From: Bradyrhizobium sp. MOS002
GTDB lineage: Bacteria; Pseudomonadota; Alphaproteobacteria; Rhizobiales; Xanthobacteraceae
DNA: 64,000 bases
Direction of reading: 5' to 3'
NCBI RefSeq assembly: GCF_003020115.1
Contig: NZ_PYFX01000005.1
Location: 124,001-188,000, forward strand
Shown: one piece after another, positions 40,078 through 49,171 of the stretch
Numbering within the stretch: the first letter of the stretch is position 1
How the letters are laid out: every line of letters begins with the position of its first letter
Translations under genes and position numbers: made by a program
Notes under the pieces: model-generated
Told to the model about the DNA's origin: nothing
Databases searched by the model: none
What the model saw: the letters and a program-made list of their open reading frames with translations, nothing else

Positions 40078-41606
40078 CTGCGCCAACCACATTCTCCGTC
40101 GCGCTCCACAACGAGACTGCCACTGCGCAACTGATGGCCGACCTCGCGCTGCTGGTCGGCCCCGGCGATGTCATCACCCTCACCGGCGATCTCGGGGCCG
40201 GCAAGACCGCGGCGGCGCGGGCCATGATCCGCTACCTCGCCGGCGATGAAGCACTGGAAGTGCCGAGCCCAACCTTCACGCTGGTGCAGGGCTACGAGCT
40301 GCCGCCATTCCCGGTGATGCATGCCGACCTCTATCGCGTCGAGGACGAGAGCGAGCTCGAGGAGATCGGGCTGTCGCCGCTGCCGGACGCAACCCTCGTC
40401 CTGATCGAATGGCCGGAGCGCGCACCGTCGGCGATGCCTCAAGACCGCATCGACATCGCGCTGACGCACCGGCCGGCGCTGGGCTCGAATGCACGCGCCG
40501 CCGACATCACCGGCCATGGCAAGGCTGCCGCCACCGTCGCGCGGCTGAAGGCGCTGCGCGAATTCCTCGATGCATCCGGCTACATGGTGGCAACGCGCAA
40601 ACGCATGGCGGGCGACGCCTCGACCCGCTCCTATGCGCGGCTGCTGCGCGACGACGAGATCGTCATCCTCATGAATTCTCCGCAGCGCCCGGATGGCGCT
40701 GCGATGTACAACGGAAAATCCTACAGCGCCGCGGTGCATCTCGCCGAAAACATCAGACCCTTCGTCGCCATCGACGAGGGCCTGCGCGCGCAAGGAATCT
40801 CCGCGCCCGCGATCCATCATTCCGACCTAGACCACGGATTCCTGATCAGCGAAGACTTCGGCAGCGAAGGCGTGATCGAGGGCGATCCGCCGCGCCCGAT
40901 CGCCGAACGCTACGAAGCCGCAACCGATTTGCTGGCCGTGCTGCACGGAAAGACGCTGCCGGAAACGCTGCCGCTGGGGGGGCAGACCTACGCCATTCCC
41001 GTCTTCGATACCGAGGCGCTGCTGATCGAAATCGGGCTGATGCCGGAATGGTACCTGCCCGATCGCAACGCGCCGCTGGACGACGGGAAGCACGCAGAAT
41101 TTTTCGCGATGTGGCGCGAGTTGCTGCAGAAGCCACAGGCCTCGCCGAAGACGTGGATCATCCGCGACTATCACTCGCCGAACCTGATCTGGCTCGGGAA
41201 TCGCACCGGCATCGAACGCGTCGGCGTGATCGATTTCCAGGACACCGTGCTGGGACCGCAATCCTACGACGTGGTGTCGCTGCTCCAGGACGCCCGCATC
41301 GACGTGCCCGAGGCGATCGAGCTGACGCTGCTGTCGCGCTACATCAAGGCGCGACGCGCGAGCGACGCGAGCTTCGACGCGGCCGGCTTCGCCGAGCTCT
41401 ACGCCATCATGTCGGCGCAGCGGAATACGCGCCTGCTCGGCACCTTCGCCCGCCTCAACCGCCGCGACGGCAAGCCGCATTATCTGCGTCATCAGCCGCG
41501 GATCTGGACCTATCTCCAGCGCTCCCTGGCGCATCCCGCGCTCGCTCATCTGCGCGACTGGTATCTCGCCAACGTCCCACCGCCCCAAGGGCGGGCCCAA
41601 GGCTGA
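40074..41606 (+). CDS. TsaE-AmgK fusion: tRNA t6A ATPase and cell-wall sugar kinase
   Basis: Residues 1-150 are TsaE, the ATPase of the threonylcarbamoyl-adenosine (t6A37) tRNA complex: Walker A G-D-L-G-A-G-K-T at 38-45 and PSPTFTLVQGYE. Residues about 155-505 are an aminoglycoside-phosphotransferase-like sugar kinase of the AmgK type (GDASTRSYARL, DYHSPNLIWLG with the catalytic region, VIDFQDT), which phosphorylates N-acetylmuramic acid and N-acetylglucosamine at the anomeric carbon in peptidoglycan recycling. MurU lies two genes on, completing the pathway. The fused form is known in Rhizobiales. It overlaps divL by four bases. Confidence 0.9.
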   Translation: MTAPTTFSVALHNETATAQLMADLALLVGPGDVITLTGDLGAGKTAAARAMIRYLAGDEALEVPSPTFTLVQGYELPPFPVMHADLYRVEDESELEEIGLSPLPDATLVLIEWPERAPSAMPQDRIDIALTHRPALGSNARAADITGHGKAAATVARLKALREFLDASGYMVATRKRMAGDASTRSYARLLRDDEIVILMNSPQRPDGAAMYNGKSYSAAVHLAENIRPFVAIDEGLRAQGISAPAIHHSDLDHGFLISEDFGSEGVIEGDPPRPIAERYEAATDLLAVLHGKTLPETLPLGGQTYAIPVFDTEALLIEIGLMPEWYLPDRNAPLDDGKHAEFFAMWRELLQKPQASPKTWIIRDYHSPNLIWLGNRTGIERVGVIDFQDTVLGPQSYDVVSLLQDARIDVPEAIELTLLSRYIKARRASDASFDAAGFAELYAIMSAQRNTRLLGTFARLNRRDGKPHYLRHQPRIWTYLQRSLAHPALAHLRDWYLANVPPPQGRAQG

Positions 41607-41722
41607 AAAGGCTAGTGCAGGCGGAAAAGGCCGATTCGGGGCCCGATTTACCGGCTGTTAGCCAAGACACCGGTAATCTGGCGGCGGAGCAGCCGGATGA
41701 TTACGGGGCTGGAGCAGGGCAG

Positions 41723-42040
41723 ATGGCGGTGAAGACGGACCAGCGCGGCAACAGCCGGGTTGTTTTCGAGCGCGGGATCGCGGCCCAGATGATGGGTATC
41801 GACGGCACCTGGCGGCGCGACTGCACCATGGAGGACGTCTCCGACAGCGGCGCCAAGCTGACCATCGACGGCTCGGTCGAAGGTCTGCATCTGAAGGAGT
41901 TTTTTCTGCTGCTGTCGTCCACCGGACTTGCGTACCGACGCTGCGAGCTCGCCTGGGTCAATGGCGACCAGATCGGCGTCAACTTTCTCAAGCTCGGCGA
42001 CAAGAAGAAAAAGGCGCGTTCCACATCCATCGGGGCGTAA
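41723..42040 (+). CDS. PilZ-domain protein (putative c-di-GMP receptor)
   Basis: A 105-residue single-domain protein. The c-di-GMP-binding motifs are close to consensus: R-x-x-x-R as QRGNSR near residues 7-12, and D-x-S-x-x-G as DVSDSGAKL near 38-46. Its C-terminal tail is lysine-rich. GGAGCAGGG precedes the ATG at 41723; the frame is open further upstream, but that stretch has no family similarity. It lies between amgK and murU, so second-messenger control of cell-wall recycling or envelope growth is possible, though not shown. Confidence 0.82.
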   Translation: MAVKTDQRGNSRVVFERGIAAQMMGIDGTWRRDCTMEDVSDSGAKLTIDGSVEGLHLKEFFLLLSSTGLAYRRCELAWVNGDQIGVNFLKLGDKKKKARSTSIGA

Positions 42041-42163
42041 CGGCAACACCGTCGTACAAGCGTCACGGCAGGTGGTTAAGGCGGTTAAGACGCGGTGCGG
42101 TCAGTCGAACCTCGTGTTAGGATTGCTGCGGACGCGAAATCAGTAGGTCTGAGAAAGCGAAGG

Positions 42164-42886
42164 ATGTCCGTCAAACCGACCAAAGCCATGGTGCTCGCCG
42201 CGGGGTTCGGCCTGCGTATGCGTCCGTTGACGGACAAGATGCCGAAACCGATGGTTCCGGTGGCCGGCCAGCCGCTGCTCGACCACGTGCTCGACAAGCT
42301 CGGCCAGGCCGGCGTGAGCGAAGCGGTGGTCAACGTGCACTATCTGCCGGACCAGATCATCGATCACACCGCATCCCGCCAGCATCCGCGCGTGATCATC
42401 TCGGACGAGCGCGATCAGGTGCTCGGCACCGGCGGCGGCGTGGTCAAGGCACTGCCGCTGCTCGGGGACGCACCGTTCTTTCACGTCAATTCCGACACGC
42501 TGTGGATCGACGGCGTGCGCTCGAACCTGACGCGGCTCGCCGAAAACTTCGATCCCGCGCGGATGGACATTTTGCTGCTGATGGCGCCGACGGCGACCAG
42601 CATCGGCTACAGCGGTCGCGGCGATTACGGCATGCTAGCGGACGGCGCCCTGCGCAAGCGCAAGGAAAAAGAAGTCGTTCCGTTCGTCTATGCCGGCGCG
42701 GCGATTCTGTCGCCGTCGATCTTCGCCGATGCCCCGAGCGGCGAGTTTTCGCTGACAAAGATGTTTGATCGCGCCAACGAGCAGGAGCGGCTGTACGGCC
42801 TCCGCCTCGATGGCGTCTGGATGCATGTCGGCACGCCTGATGCCGTCCACGCGGCGGAAGAGGCGTTTCTGGAGAGCGTGGCTTAA
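42164..42886 (+). CDS. murU: N-acetylmuramate alpha-1-phosphate uridylyltransferase MurU
   Basis: A 240-residue nucleotidyltransferase with the signature LAAGFGLRMRPLTDKMPKPMVPVAG at 11-35 and the metal-binding V-N-S-D-T segment. Together with the upstream AmgK it would convert recycled MurNAc to UDP-MurNAc, by-passing MurA (the fosfomycin target), as known in Pseudomonas and Caulobacter. The start ATG 42164 follows GCGAAGG; an in-frame ATG 69 bases upstream lacks family sequence. GlmU-type or sugar-phosphate specificity cannot be fully excluded, but the pairing with amgK argues for MurU. Confidence 0.87.
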   Translation: MSVKPTKAMVLAAGFGLRMRPLTDKMPKPMVPVAGQPLLDHVLDKLGQAGVSEAVVNVHYLPDQIIDHTASRQHPRVIISDERDQVLGTGGGVVKALPLLGDAPFFHVNSDTLWIDGVRSNLTRLAENFDPARMDILLLMAPTATSIGYSGRGDYGMLADGALRKRKEKEVVPFVYAGAAILSPSIFADAPSGEFSLTKMFDRANEQERLYGLRLDGVWMHVGTPDAVHAAEEAFLESVA

Positions 42887-42915
42887 GAGCTGCGCTGTTG
42901 TCCCGGACGCGGTGC

Positions 42916-43041
42916 CGTAGGGTCGGCAAAGCGACTTGTCCGCCGTAGCTCGAGGAGCGAAGGGGGAAGTGTGCCCACGACTTCTATAGCAACTGCGGAT
43001 AGATGGTGGGCACGGCGCTTTGCGCCTTTGCCCACCCTACG
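42916..43041. repeat. Dispersed intergenic repeat (CGTAGGGT...ACCCTACG)
   Basis: CCGTAGGGTCGGCAAAG on the left and CCTTTGCCCACCCTACG on the right, with inner GTGCCCACGA and GGTGGGCAC arms, form a large imperfect hairpin. I recognise this type as frequent in Bradyrhizobium and other rhizobia. It lies between the convergent murU and asd genes. Confidence 0.7.
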
Positions 43042-43052
43042 AGATCCCGCGC

Positions 43053-44087
43053 TTACGCCGCCTTCTTCTTCGCGCTGATCAGCTTGCGGTTGATCAGGAC
43101 TTCCGCGATCTGGATCGCGTTGAGCGCGGCGCCCTTGCGTAGATTGTCCGACACGCACCACAGCACGAGACCATTCTCCACCGTCGCGTCCTCGCGGATG
43201 CGGCTGATATAGGTGGCGTCCTCGCCGGCGGCTTCATACGGCGTGGCGTAGCCGCCGGGCTCATGCTTGTCGATGACGAGACAGCCCGGCGCCTTGCGCA
43301 GGATGTCGCGCGCTTCGTCCGCGCTGATCGGATTCTCGAACTCGATGTTGACGGCCTCGGAATGGCCGACGAAGACTGGCACGCGGACGCAGGTCGCGGA
43401 GAGCTTGATCTTGGGATCAAGAATCTTCTTGGTCTCCGCCATCATCTTCCACTCTTCCTTGGTGTAGCCGTCCTCCATGAAGACGTCGATCTGGGGGATG
43501 ACGTTGAAGGCGATACGCGTGGGAAACTTCTTATTGACCAGCTCCTGGTTGGTGTAGACGGCCTTGGTCTGCGAGAACAGTTCGTCCATCGCATCCTTGC
43601 CCGCGCCCGATACCGATTGATAGGTCGAGACCACGACGCGCTTGATCGTGGCCTTGTCGTGCAAAGGCTTCAGCGCGACCACGAGCTGCGCGGTCGAGCA
43701 GTTCGGGTTGGCGATGATGTTCTTCTTCTTGAAGCCCGCGGTCGCGTCCGCATTCACTTCCGGCACGATCAACGGCACGTCCGGGTCCATGCGCCAGGCC
43801 GAGGAATTGTCGATCACGACCGTGCCGGCGGCGCCGATCTTCGGCGACCATTCCTTCGACACCTCGCCCCCCGCCGACATCAGGCAGATGTCGACGTCGG
43901 AGAAGTCGTAATGCTCGAGCGCTTTGACCTTCAGCGTGCGGTCGCCGTAGGAGACTTCGACGCCCATGCTGCGGCGTGACGCCAGGGCCACCACCTCGTC
44001 CGCGGGGAATTTGCGCTCATCCAAAATGTTGAGCATTTCCCGTCCGACATTGCCGGTCGCGCCGACGACTGCGACTTTGTAACCCAT
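43053..44087 (-). CDS. asd: Aspartate-semialdehyde dehydrogenase
   Basis: Asd reduces aspartyl phosphate to the semialdehyde in the Lys, Met, Thr and diaminopimelate pathway. The 344 residues show the NADP loop GATGNVG at 9-15, the catalytic C130 in NPNCSTAQ and the C-terminal His region VGHSEAVNIEF. The gene is divergent from a gene of unknown function and convergent with murU. Confidence 0.97.
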   Translation of the reverse strand: MGYKVAVVGATGNVGREMLNILDERKFPADEVVALASRRSMGVEVSYGDRTLKVKALEHYDFSDVDICLMSAGGEVSKEWSPKIGAAGTVVIDNSSAWRMDPDVPLIVPEVNADATAGFKKKNIIANPNCSTAQLVVALKPLHDKATIKRVVVSTYQSVSGAGKDAMDELFSQTKAVYTNQELVNKKFPTRIAFNVIPQIDVFMEDGYTKEEWKMMAETKKILDPKIKLSATCVRVPVFVGHSEAVNIEFENPISADEARDILRKAPGCLVIDKHEPGGYATPYEAAGEDATYISRIREDATVENGLVLWCVSDNLRKGAALNAIQIAEVLINRKLISAKKKAA

Positions 44088-44203
44088 CGTTCACTCTCCG
44101 ACGAAAAAGCTCTTTCCTGAAGCTGAGGCTTAAACAGGAAGAGCAGCGCTTCTATGCGAGAACCGGCCTCAAGACAACGTTGGACCATGCCCGAAGGCCG
44201 TGG

Positions 44204-44995
44204 ATGCAGTCGCCCGAGGCCAGCACGGCCGCAAACCCCACCCAGATCCATCTGGCGCTTGCTGCCTTCGCCGACGAGGTCGTCGGCACGCTGGCGCGCC
44301 TGTTCGCCTATGTGGGGGCTTTGGTGCTGTTTGCCATCCTCGGGCTTGCGGCACTCGGCCAGCTGCCAACCTTGCGCGACGACGATGAGCCAGTGCTGAA
44401 GCCCGGTTGGGCCGTGGCCGACCGCTCGCCTCCGGCCTTCGCCCTCAGCCGCCTGGATTCGGCAGAAAAAACAGCCTCTTACGCCATCTTCAGGCACCCC
44501 GAAGGCGGCCGCAGGGACGTGATGCGCTGGGCCAGCGAGGGGGACAAGGCCGTGGCCGAGTTCGAAATTTACCGGGAGGGCGGCGAATTTGACGTCGCGC
44601 GCCCGGCAACGATGGACCTCGCGGTCCGGATGGGACTGGGCACCACGACCCCGCTGGAGCAAGCCGGCCTGATCGACACGAAATTCGGCCCCGTCGCCCT
44701 ATTCCAGCCGACCGGCATGGCGGAGGGCGCGCGGGCTTGCCTCGGCTACCTCAAGCGCAGCGAGGAGCCGGCGCTCCAGATCTCCGGCTTCTCCTGCCAG
44801 GGCGACAGCCTGCCCGCCCGGCGCGCGGCGATCGCCTGCACGCTGAACCGGCTGACGCTGCTGACCTCGGGCAACGAGCCGAGGCTGGCCGAATTGTTCG
44901 CCCATGCGGAGCTGAAGCGCCGTCCCTGCGCGCCGCCGGGCTCGTCGGACTGGCTGCTCGGCGCCGCCAACGCGCAATTGCGCGGCACGCTTTGA
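44204..44995 (+). CDS. Membrane-anchored protein of unknown function
   Basis: From ATG 44204 (preceded by GAAGG) the protein has 263 residues. A single membrane segment at about 37-55 (LFAYVGALVLFAILGLAAL) follows a short cytoplasmic start, and the rest should be periplasmic. The periplasmic part contains four cysteines (ACLGY, FSCQG, ACTLN, RPCAPP), which could form two disulphides. I do not recognise the family. An in-frame TTG at 44180 would add eight residues and is less likely. It resembles conserved hypothetical proteins of Bradyrhizobium in style only. Confidence 0.65.
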   Translation: MQSPEASTAANPTQIHLALAAFADEVVGTLARLFAYVGALVLFAILGLAALGQLPTLRDDDEPVLKPGWAVADRSPPAFALSRLDSAEKTASYAIFRHPEGGRRDVMRWASEGDKAVAEFEIYREGGEFDVARPATMDLAVRMGLGTTTPLEQAGLIDTKFGPVALFQPTGMAEGARACLGYLKRSEEPALQISGFSCQGDSLPARRAAIACTLNRLTLLTSGNEPRLAELFAHAELKRRPCAPPGSSDWLLGAANAQLRGTL

Positions 44996-45150
44996 CGGCA
45001 TCAAGCTCAAGTGGCTGTATCCATGCAACTTTTGCCGGCGCGCACGATTATTCAGCGCTGGTGTGACCCAATAGACCTAGTTGCAGCCGCCCCGGCCGGG
45101 TTAGTATGACGGCGAAATTGATTGGCGGCTTGCCGCCTGAAGGGGACGTG

Positions 45151-45537
45151 ATGAGCTCGAATTTCTCTGCCGCGAACAAACTGGCGATGTGGCTTGCGGC
45201 CGGCGCCGTGATTGCCATGTCCTCAGCCTTCGCGACACCCGCCTCGGCCGACACCAAGAAGCAGCGCTATGACAACGGCCGTCCCTATTACGGCCCGAGC
45301 GGCCCCAACGCGACCTATCAGCAGGGCCGCACCCGCATCTATGTGAGCAAGCGCTCCTGGCTCGACGGCGGCACCGAGGTCAATCCGGGCGACCGCAAGT
45401 TCTCGGACTACGCCTTCCCGCCGGCGGTGGGCTATCCGACCTTCGCGCGCGAAAACCTCAACCGCCCGATCGATCGCCAGCCGCTGAGCACGCCGCAGGA
45501 TGTTGGCGGCTATCCGCAGAATTTCCCGCTGTACTGA
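45151..45537 (+). CDS. Small secreted protein of unknown function
   Basis: A 128-residue protein from ATG 45151 (GGGGAC upstream) with a signal peptide (about 1-34: LAMWLAAGAVIAMSSAFATPASA). The mature part is rich in Tyr, Pro, Asn, Gly and Arg (YDNGRPYYGPSGPNATYQQGRTRIYVSKRSWLDGG) and has no cysteine. Y-x-S-x-x-S-W-L-D-G-G-T-E-V-x-P-G-D-R-K looks like a conserved core. Function is unknown; an envelope role is inferred from export only. It ends before a clear terminator. Confidence 0.7.
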   Translation: MSSNFSAANKLAMWLAAGAVIAMSSAFATPASADTKKQRYDNGRPYYGPSGPNATYQQGRTRIYVSKRSWLDGGTEVNPGDRKFSDYAFPPAVGYPTFARENLNRPIDRQPLSTPQDVGGYPQNFPLY

Positions 45538-45558
45538 AGCGGACATATCGACCGAATC

Positions 45559-45589
45559 AAAATGGCCGGGCTCGCGCCCGGCCATTTTT
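45559..45589 (+). terminator. Rho-independent terminator
   Basis: A perfect stem AAAATGGCCGGGC and GCCCGGCCATTTT with loop TCGC is followed by more T residues. It lies 21 bp after the small secreted protein gene and can work in both directions, but leuB on the other strand is separated from it by a repeat. Confidence 0.9.
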
Positions 45590-45598
45590 GTTTGTGAT

Positions 45599-45682
45599 GT
45601 AGCCCGGATGGAGCGAAGCGAAATCCGGGATTTTCGACGCGCGGCAAGAACCCCGGATTTCGCTTCGCTCCATCCGGGCTAC
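45599..45682. repeat. Perfect 31-bp inverted repeat of the GTAGCCCGGATG family
   Basis: Arms 45599-45629 and 45652-45682 are exact reverse complements around a 22-nt loop. The same family is at 32004-32090. The right end is four bases from the leuB stop, so it may form the 3' end of the leuB transcript. Confidence 0.85.
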
Positions 45683-45686
45683 GGCT

Positions 45687-46799
45687 CTACGCGTGCAGCT
45701 TCTGCAATTCCTTCAAGATCGCTTCGCCCATCTGCGTGGTCGAGGCGGCAATGGTGCCTTCCGACTTGATGTCGGCGGTGCGCAGGCCGCTGGCCAGCAC
45801 CGCGGCGATCGCGGCGTCGACCTTGTCGGCGAGATCGCCCATGTCGAAGGAGTAACGCAGCGCCATGCCGAAAGACGAGATCATCGCGATCGGATTGGCG
45901 AGGCCCTGGCCAGCGATATCAGGCGCCGAGCCGTGCACGGGTTCGTACAGCGCCTTGCGCTTCTTGCTCTTGACGTCGACCTCGCCGAGCGAGGCCGAGG
46001 GCAGCATGCCGAGCGATCCGGTCAGCATCGCCGCGATGTCGGACAGCATGTCGCCGAACAGATTGTCGGTGACGATGACGTCGAACTGCTTCGGCGCCTT
46101 CACCAGCATCATGCCGCCGGAATCGGCGAGCTGGTGCTCGAGCGTGACATCGGGATATTCGCGCTTGTGGACCTGGGTCATGACCTCGTTCCAGAGCACG
46201 CCCGACTTCATGACGTTGCGCTTCTCCATCGACGTCACCTTGTTCTTGCGCTTCCTGGCAAGCTCGAAGGCGACGCGGCCGATGCGCTCGATCTCATAGG
46301 TGTCGTAGGCCTGAGTATCGATGGCGCGCTTCTGGCCGTTGCCGAGATCGGTGATGGTCTTGGGCTCGCCGAAATAGACGCCGCCGGTGAGCTCGCGCAC
46401 GATCATGATGTCGAGGCCCTCGACGGCCTCGCGCTTGAGGCTCGAGGCATCCGCGAGCGCCGGGTAGCACACGGCGGGACGCAGGTTGGCGAACAGACCG
46501 AGATCCTTGCGCAGGCGCAGCAGGCCGGCTTCGGGGCGCACCTCGTAGGGCACCGCGTCCCACTTGGGACCGCCGACCGCGCCAAAGATGATCGCGTCGG
46601 CGTCCTTGGCCTTGGCCATGTCCCCCTCCGAGATCGACACCTTGTGCGCATCATAGGCGGAGCCGCCGACGAGGCCGGTGTCGGTCTCGAACTTGACGAT
46701 CCCCGCCGAATTGAGCCAGTCGATCAGCCGCTTCACCTCGCCCATCACCTCGGGGCCGATACCGTCGCCGGGAAGCAGCAGCAGTTTGTGGGTCGCCAT
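45687..46799 (-). CDS. leuB: 3-isopropylmalate dehydrogenase
   Basis: LeuB oxidises and decarboxylates 3-isopropylmalate in leucine synthesis. The 370 residues from ATG 46799 start [18 protein letters not shown], the exact family start. [22 protein letters not shown] and the magnesium-binding [26 protein letters not shown] and HGSAPDIAG segments are present. The frame stays open 77 codons upstream, but that stretch is a dispersed repeat read through and should not be annotated as part of the protein. Confidence 0.96.
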   Translation of the reverse strand: MATHKLLLLPGDGIGPEVMGEVKRLIDWLNSAGIVKFETDTGLVGGSAYDAHKVSISEGDMAKAKDADAIIFGAVGGPKWDAVPYEVRPEAGLLRLRKDLGLFANLRPAVCYPALADASSLKREAVEGLDIMIVRELTGGVYFGEPKTITDLGNGQKRAIDTQAYDTYEIERIGRVAFELARKRKNKVTSMEKRNVMKSGVLWNEVMTQVHKREYPDVTLEHQLADSGGMMLVKAPKQFDVIVTDNLFGDMLSDIAAMLTGSLGMLPSASLGEVDVKSKKRKALYEPVHGSAPDIAGQGLANPIAMISSFGMALRYSFDMGDLADKVDAAIAAVLASGLRTADIKSEGTIAASTTQMGEAILKELQKLHA

Positions 46800-46814
46800 G
46801 GTCTTCCTCCGTTT

Positions 46815-46900
46815 CGTCATCGCCGGGCTTGATCCGGCCATCCACGTCTTGCCTCGGTGCGAAAGAACGTGGATGCCCGGCACAAGGCCGGGCATGGCGG
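46815..46900. repeat. Dispersed repeat just upstream of leuB
   Basis: CGTCATCGCCGGGC, GCCCGGCACAAGGCCGGGC and the pair ATCCACGT and ACGTGGAT form a two-level hairpin. It lies 16 bp before the leuB start, so it should be part of the leuB leader RNA or its promoter. Confidence 0.65.
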
Positions 46901-47005
46901 CATCTCGTGAATTCGGCCGGATTGCTAGAGCGGCGTTGCGTGCTTGGCAAGACACCATTGCCGCTTCGGTTCTGTGCAAGGCGGGCAGGGCCTGCCACAC
47001 TGCGC

Positions 47006-48208
47006 ATGCCGGAGTACCCCTTGCACGCACCTGACCGCTACCCGCCCGCCCACCCCGCGCGGCTGATCCTGACCCTGTCGCTAGCCGCGACGGTCGGGCT
47101 CGGTATCGGCCGCTTCGCCTATTCGCTGGTGCTGCCCGACATGCGGGAAGACCTTGGCTGGTCCTACTCGGCGGCTGGTTTCATGAACACCATCAACGCG
47201 GTCGGCTACCTCGTCGGCGCCCTGGTCGCATCCCGGTTGATCGAACGGGTCGGCTGGTCGGCCGCGATCCGTGGCGGAACCCTGGCCTGCGTCGCCGCGC
47301 TCGCGACCTGCGCGCTGACCGGCAATTTCGTTGCGCTGAGCCTGGCCCGTCTCGTGCTGGGCGTTGGCGCAGCGGCCGGCTTCGTCGCCGGTGGCGCGCT
47401 GGCCGCTTCGATCGCGCAGTCGCGCCCGGAGCGGGCCAATTTCCTTCTCAGCCTGTTCTATGCCGGACCCGGCATCGGCATTCTCTCCTCCGGCCTGATC
47501 GCCCCGTTCACGCTGCAATATTTCGGGCCGGGCTCGTGGTGGGTGGTGTGGTGGGCGATGACCCTGCTGTCCGTCGTGATGACCGTGCCGCTGTTCCTGG
47601 TCCGCATCGAGAGTGGAGCGCGGTTCTCGCAAGGCAGCCACGGCGCCTTCGCGATTCTTCCGGTGCTGATCTATCTCGCCGGCTACTTCCTCTTCGGCGC
47701 GGGCTACATCGCCTACATGACCTTCATGATCGCCTATGTGCGCGACGGCGGCGGCGGGGCCGCGGCGCAGGCCGCGTTCTGGAGCCTGATTGGCTTAAGC
47801 GCCTTCGTCACTCCGTGGGCCTGGCGCCGCGTGCTCGCGCTCGATCGCGGCGGACTGGCCACCGCCATCATCCTCGGCACCAACGCGCTCGGCGCCGCCC
47901 TGCCGATGCTCGGGCATTCCCCGGCATGGCTCGCGGTCTCGGCCGTGGTGTTCGGCGTCGCGTTCTTCGCCGTGGTCGGCTCGACCACCGCCTTTGTGCG
48001 CTTCAACTATCCGCCGGAGGTGTGGCCGACGGCGATCGCGGCGATGACGATCTCGTTCGGCGTCGGCCAGACGCTGGGCCCGATCGTGGTCGGCGCGATC
48101 ACGGACGCGCTGGGGAGCTTGAGTTACGCGCTGAACGTCTCGGCGGCGCTGCTGGCGCTGGGGGCGGTCGCGGCGCTGTGTCAGCGGAAGGTGGGGCCGG
48201 CCTCATAA
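47006..48208 (+). CDS. MFS transporter, YbfB/YjiJ type
   Basis: A 400-residue membrane protein with about 12 hydrophobic segments. The start [47 protein letters not shown] is characteristic of the YbfB/YjiJ family of major facilitator proteins, and A-R-L-V-L-G-V-G follows in the fourth helix. The substrate is unknown. ATG 47006 gives [10 protein letters not shown]; further upstream the frame runs through the repeat before leuB. It is divergent from leuB and is followed closely by a repeat. Confidence 0.85.
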   Translation: MPEYPLHAPDRYPPAHPARLILTLSLAATVGLGIGRFAYSLVLPDMREDLGWSYSAAGFMNTINAVGYLVGALVASRLIERVGWSAAIRGGTLACVAALATCALTGNFVALSLARLVLGVGAAAGFVAGGALAASIAQSRPERANFLLSLFYAGPGIGILSSGLIAPFTLQYFGPGSWWVVWWAMTLLSVVMTVPLFLVRIESGARFSQGSHGAFAILPVLIYLAGYFLFGAGYIAYMTFMIAYVRDGGGGAAAQAAFWSLIGLSAFVTPWAWRRVLALDRGGLATAIILGTNALGAALPMLGHSPAWLAVSAVVFGVAFFAVVGSTTAFVRFNYPPEVWPTAIAAMTISFGVGQTLGPIVVGAITDALGSLSYALNVSAALLALGAVAALCQRKVGPAS

Positions 48209-48213
48209 CAAGT

Positions 48214-48353
48214 GTCGTCCCGGCGAAGGCCGGGACCACACCGCGTGATCTATCGATGGATGCAGGCAAGAGTACACTAGGAAGACGCTTCACTACGAGT
48301 CCTCGCCAAACGTCTCCCTGTGGTTATGGGTCCCGGCTTTCGCCGGGACGACA
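48214..48353. repeat. Double-hairpin repeat GTCGTCCCGG...CCGGGACGAC (short loops)
   Basis: The left hairpin GTCCCGGCGAAGGCCGGGAC and the right hairpin GTCCCGGCTTTCGCCGGGAC flank a middle with CGCCAAACGTCTCCCTGTGG and TTATGG. The outer ends are inverted GTCGTCCCGG and CCGGGACGAC. Sister copies lie at 50747-50887 and 62733-62892; those two carry a palindrome in the right loop, while this one has the simple loop. Confidence 0.8.
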
Positions 48354-48373
48354 ATCAGGTTAACTCCGCACAA

Positions 48374-49156
48374 CTAGCTCCCGCTGAACGAATTGTACCC
48401 CTGGTCTTCCCAATAGCCGCCCTTGTAGTCGTTGGTGACTTCCATCGACACCACGTATTTCGGGTTCTTGAAGCCGAGCTTGGTCGGCACGCGGATCTTC
48501 ATCGGAAAGCCGTAGGCGCGCGGCAGGATCTCGTTCGCATATTTGAACGTCATCTGGGTCTGCGGATGCAGCGCGGTGCGCATGTCGAGCGGTGAATTGT
48601 AGCCATCCTTGTCAGCGCACTGGAACCAGACGTACTTGGCGCGGGTGTCGGCGCCGATCAGCTTGAGGAAGTCGCGCATGGGCGTGCCGGTCCAGCTGCC
48701 GATCGCGCTCCAGCCCTCGACGCAGATGTGACGCGTGATCTGCGTGACCTGCGGGAGCTTGTACAATTCCGGAAGCGTCCACGACTTCTTGTTGTCGACG
48801 AGACCGCGGACTTCGAGCTTCCAGTCGGCACCGTCGACATCCGGCGCGTCGTCGAGATCGTAATAGGCGTTGAACGGAAACGGTTTTGTGATCGCGCTTT
48901 CCGGGAAAGTCGGGGCCAGTGCGTCGGGATTGAAGATGAAGGCCTGCACGGCATCGTTGAATTTCGAAACCGACTTCAGCATCTCCTCGGCGGAGGACGA
49001 GTCGATCACGTCGCAGCCGGTGAGCAGCGTCAGCGCCCCTAAGCTGGCGCCGCCCGCGATGAAGCGGCGGCGGCTGACCTCTGGCATCGTCTTGATGGAG
49101 TCCTTGATCAGCAGCCGCTTGTCGACGCCGGGGATCAGGAATGAGCGCTTCGCCAT
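48374..49156 (-). CDS. MsrP-like molybdopterin oxidoreductase, Tat-exported
   Basis: A 260-residue member of the sulphite-oxidase fold family that includes MsrP (YedY), the periplasmic methionine sulphoxide reductase. The likely molybdenum ligand is C145 in RHICVEGWSAIG. A twin-arginine signal, S-R-R-R-F-I-A at 28-34, and a lipobox-like L-L-T-G-C at 44-48 imply export, possibly with lipid anchoring. The next gene on this strand upstream is a membrane cytochrome b, so electrons would come from the quinone pool as in MsrPQ, although the cytochrome is not MsrQ-like. Substrate is uncertain. Confidence 0.83.
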   Translation of the reverse strand: MAKRSFLIPGVDKRLLIKDSIKTMPEVSRRRFIAGGASLGALTLLTGCDVIDSSSAEEMLKSVSKFNDAVQAFIFNPDALAPTFPESAITKPFPFNAYYDLDDAPDVDGADWKLEVRGLVDNKKSWTLPELYKLPQVTQITRHICVEGWSAIGSWTGTPMRDFLKLIGADTRAKYVWFQCADKDGYNSPLDMRTALHPQTQMTFKYANEILPRAYGFPMKIRVPTKLGFKNPKYVVSMEVTNDYKGGYWEDQGYNSFSGS

Positions 49157-49171
49157 GACTCTCTCTCCGCT

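Noticed and set aside
46829..47005. N-terminal extension of the MFS transporter through the repeat
   Set aside because: The sequence is the dispersed repeat read in frame. The transporter family starts at the first hydrophobic helix soon after ATG 47006.
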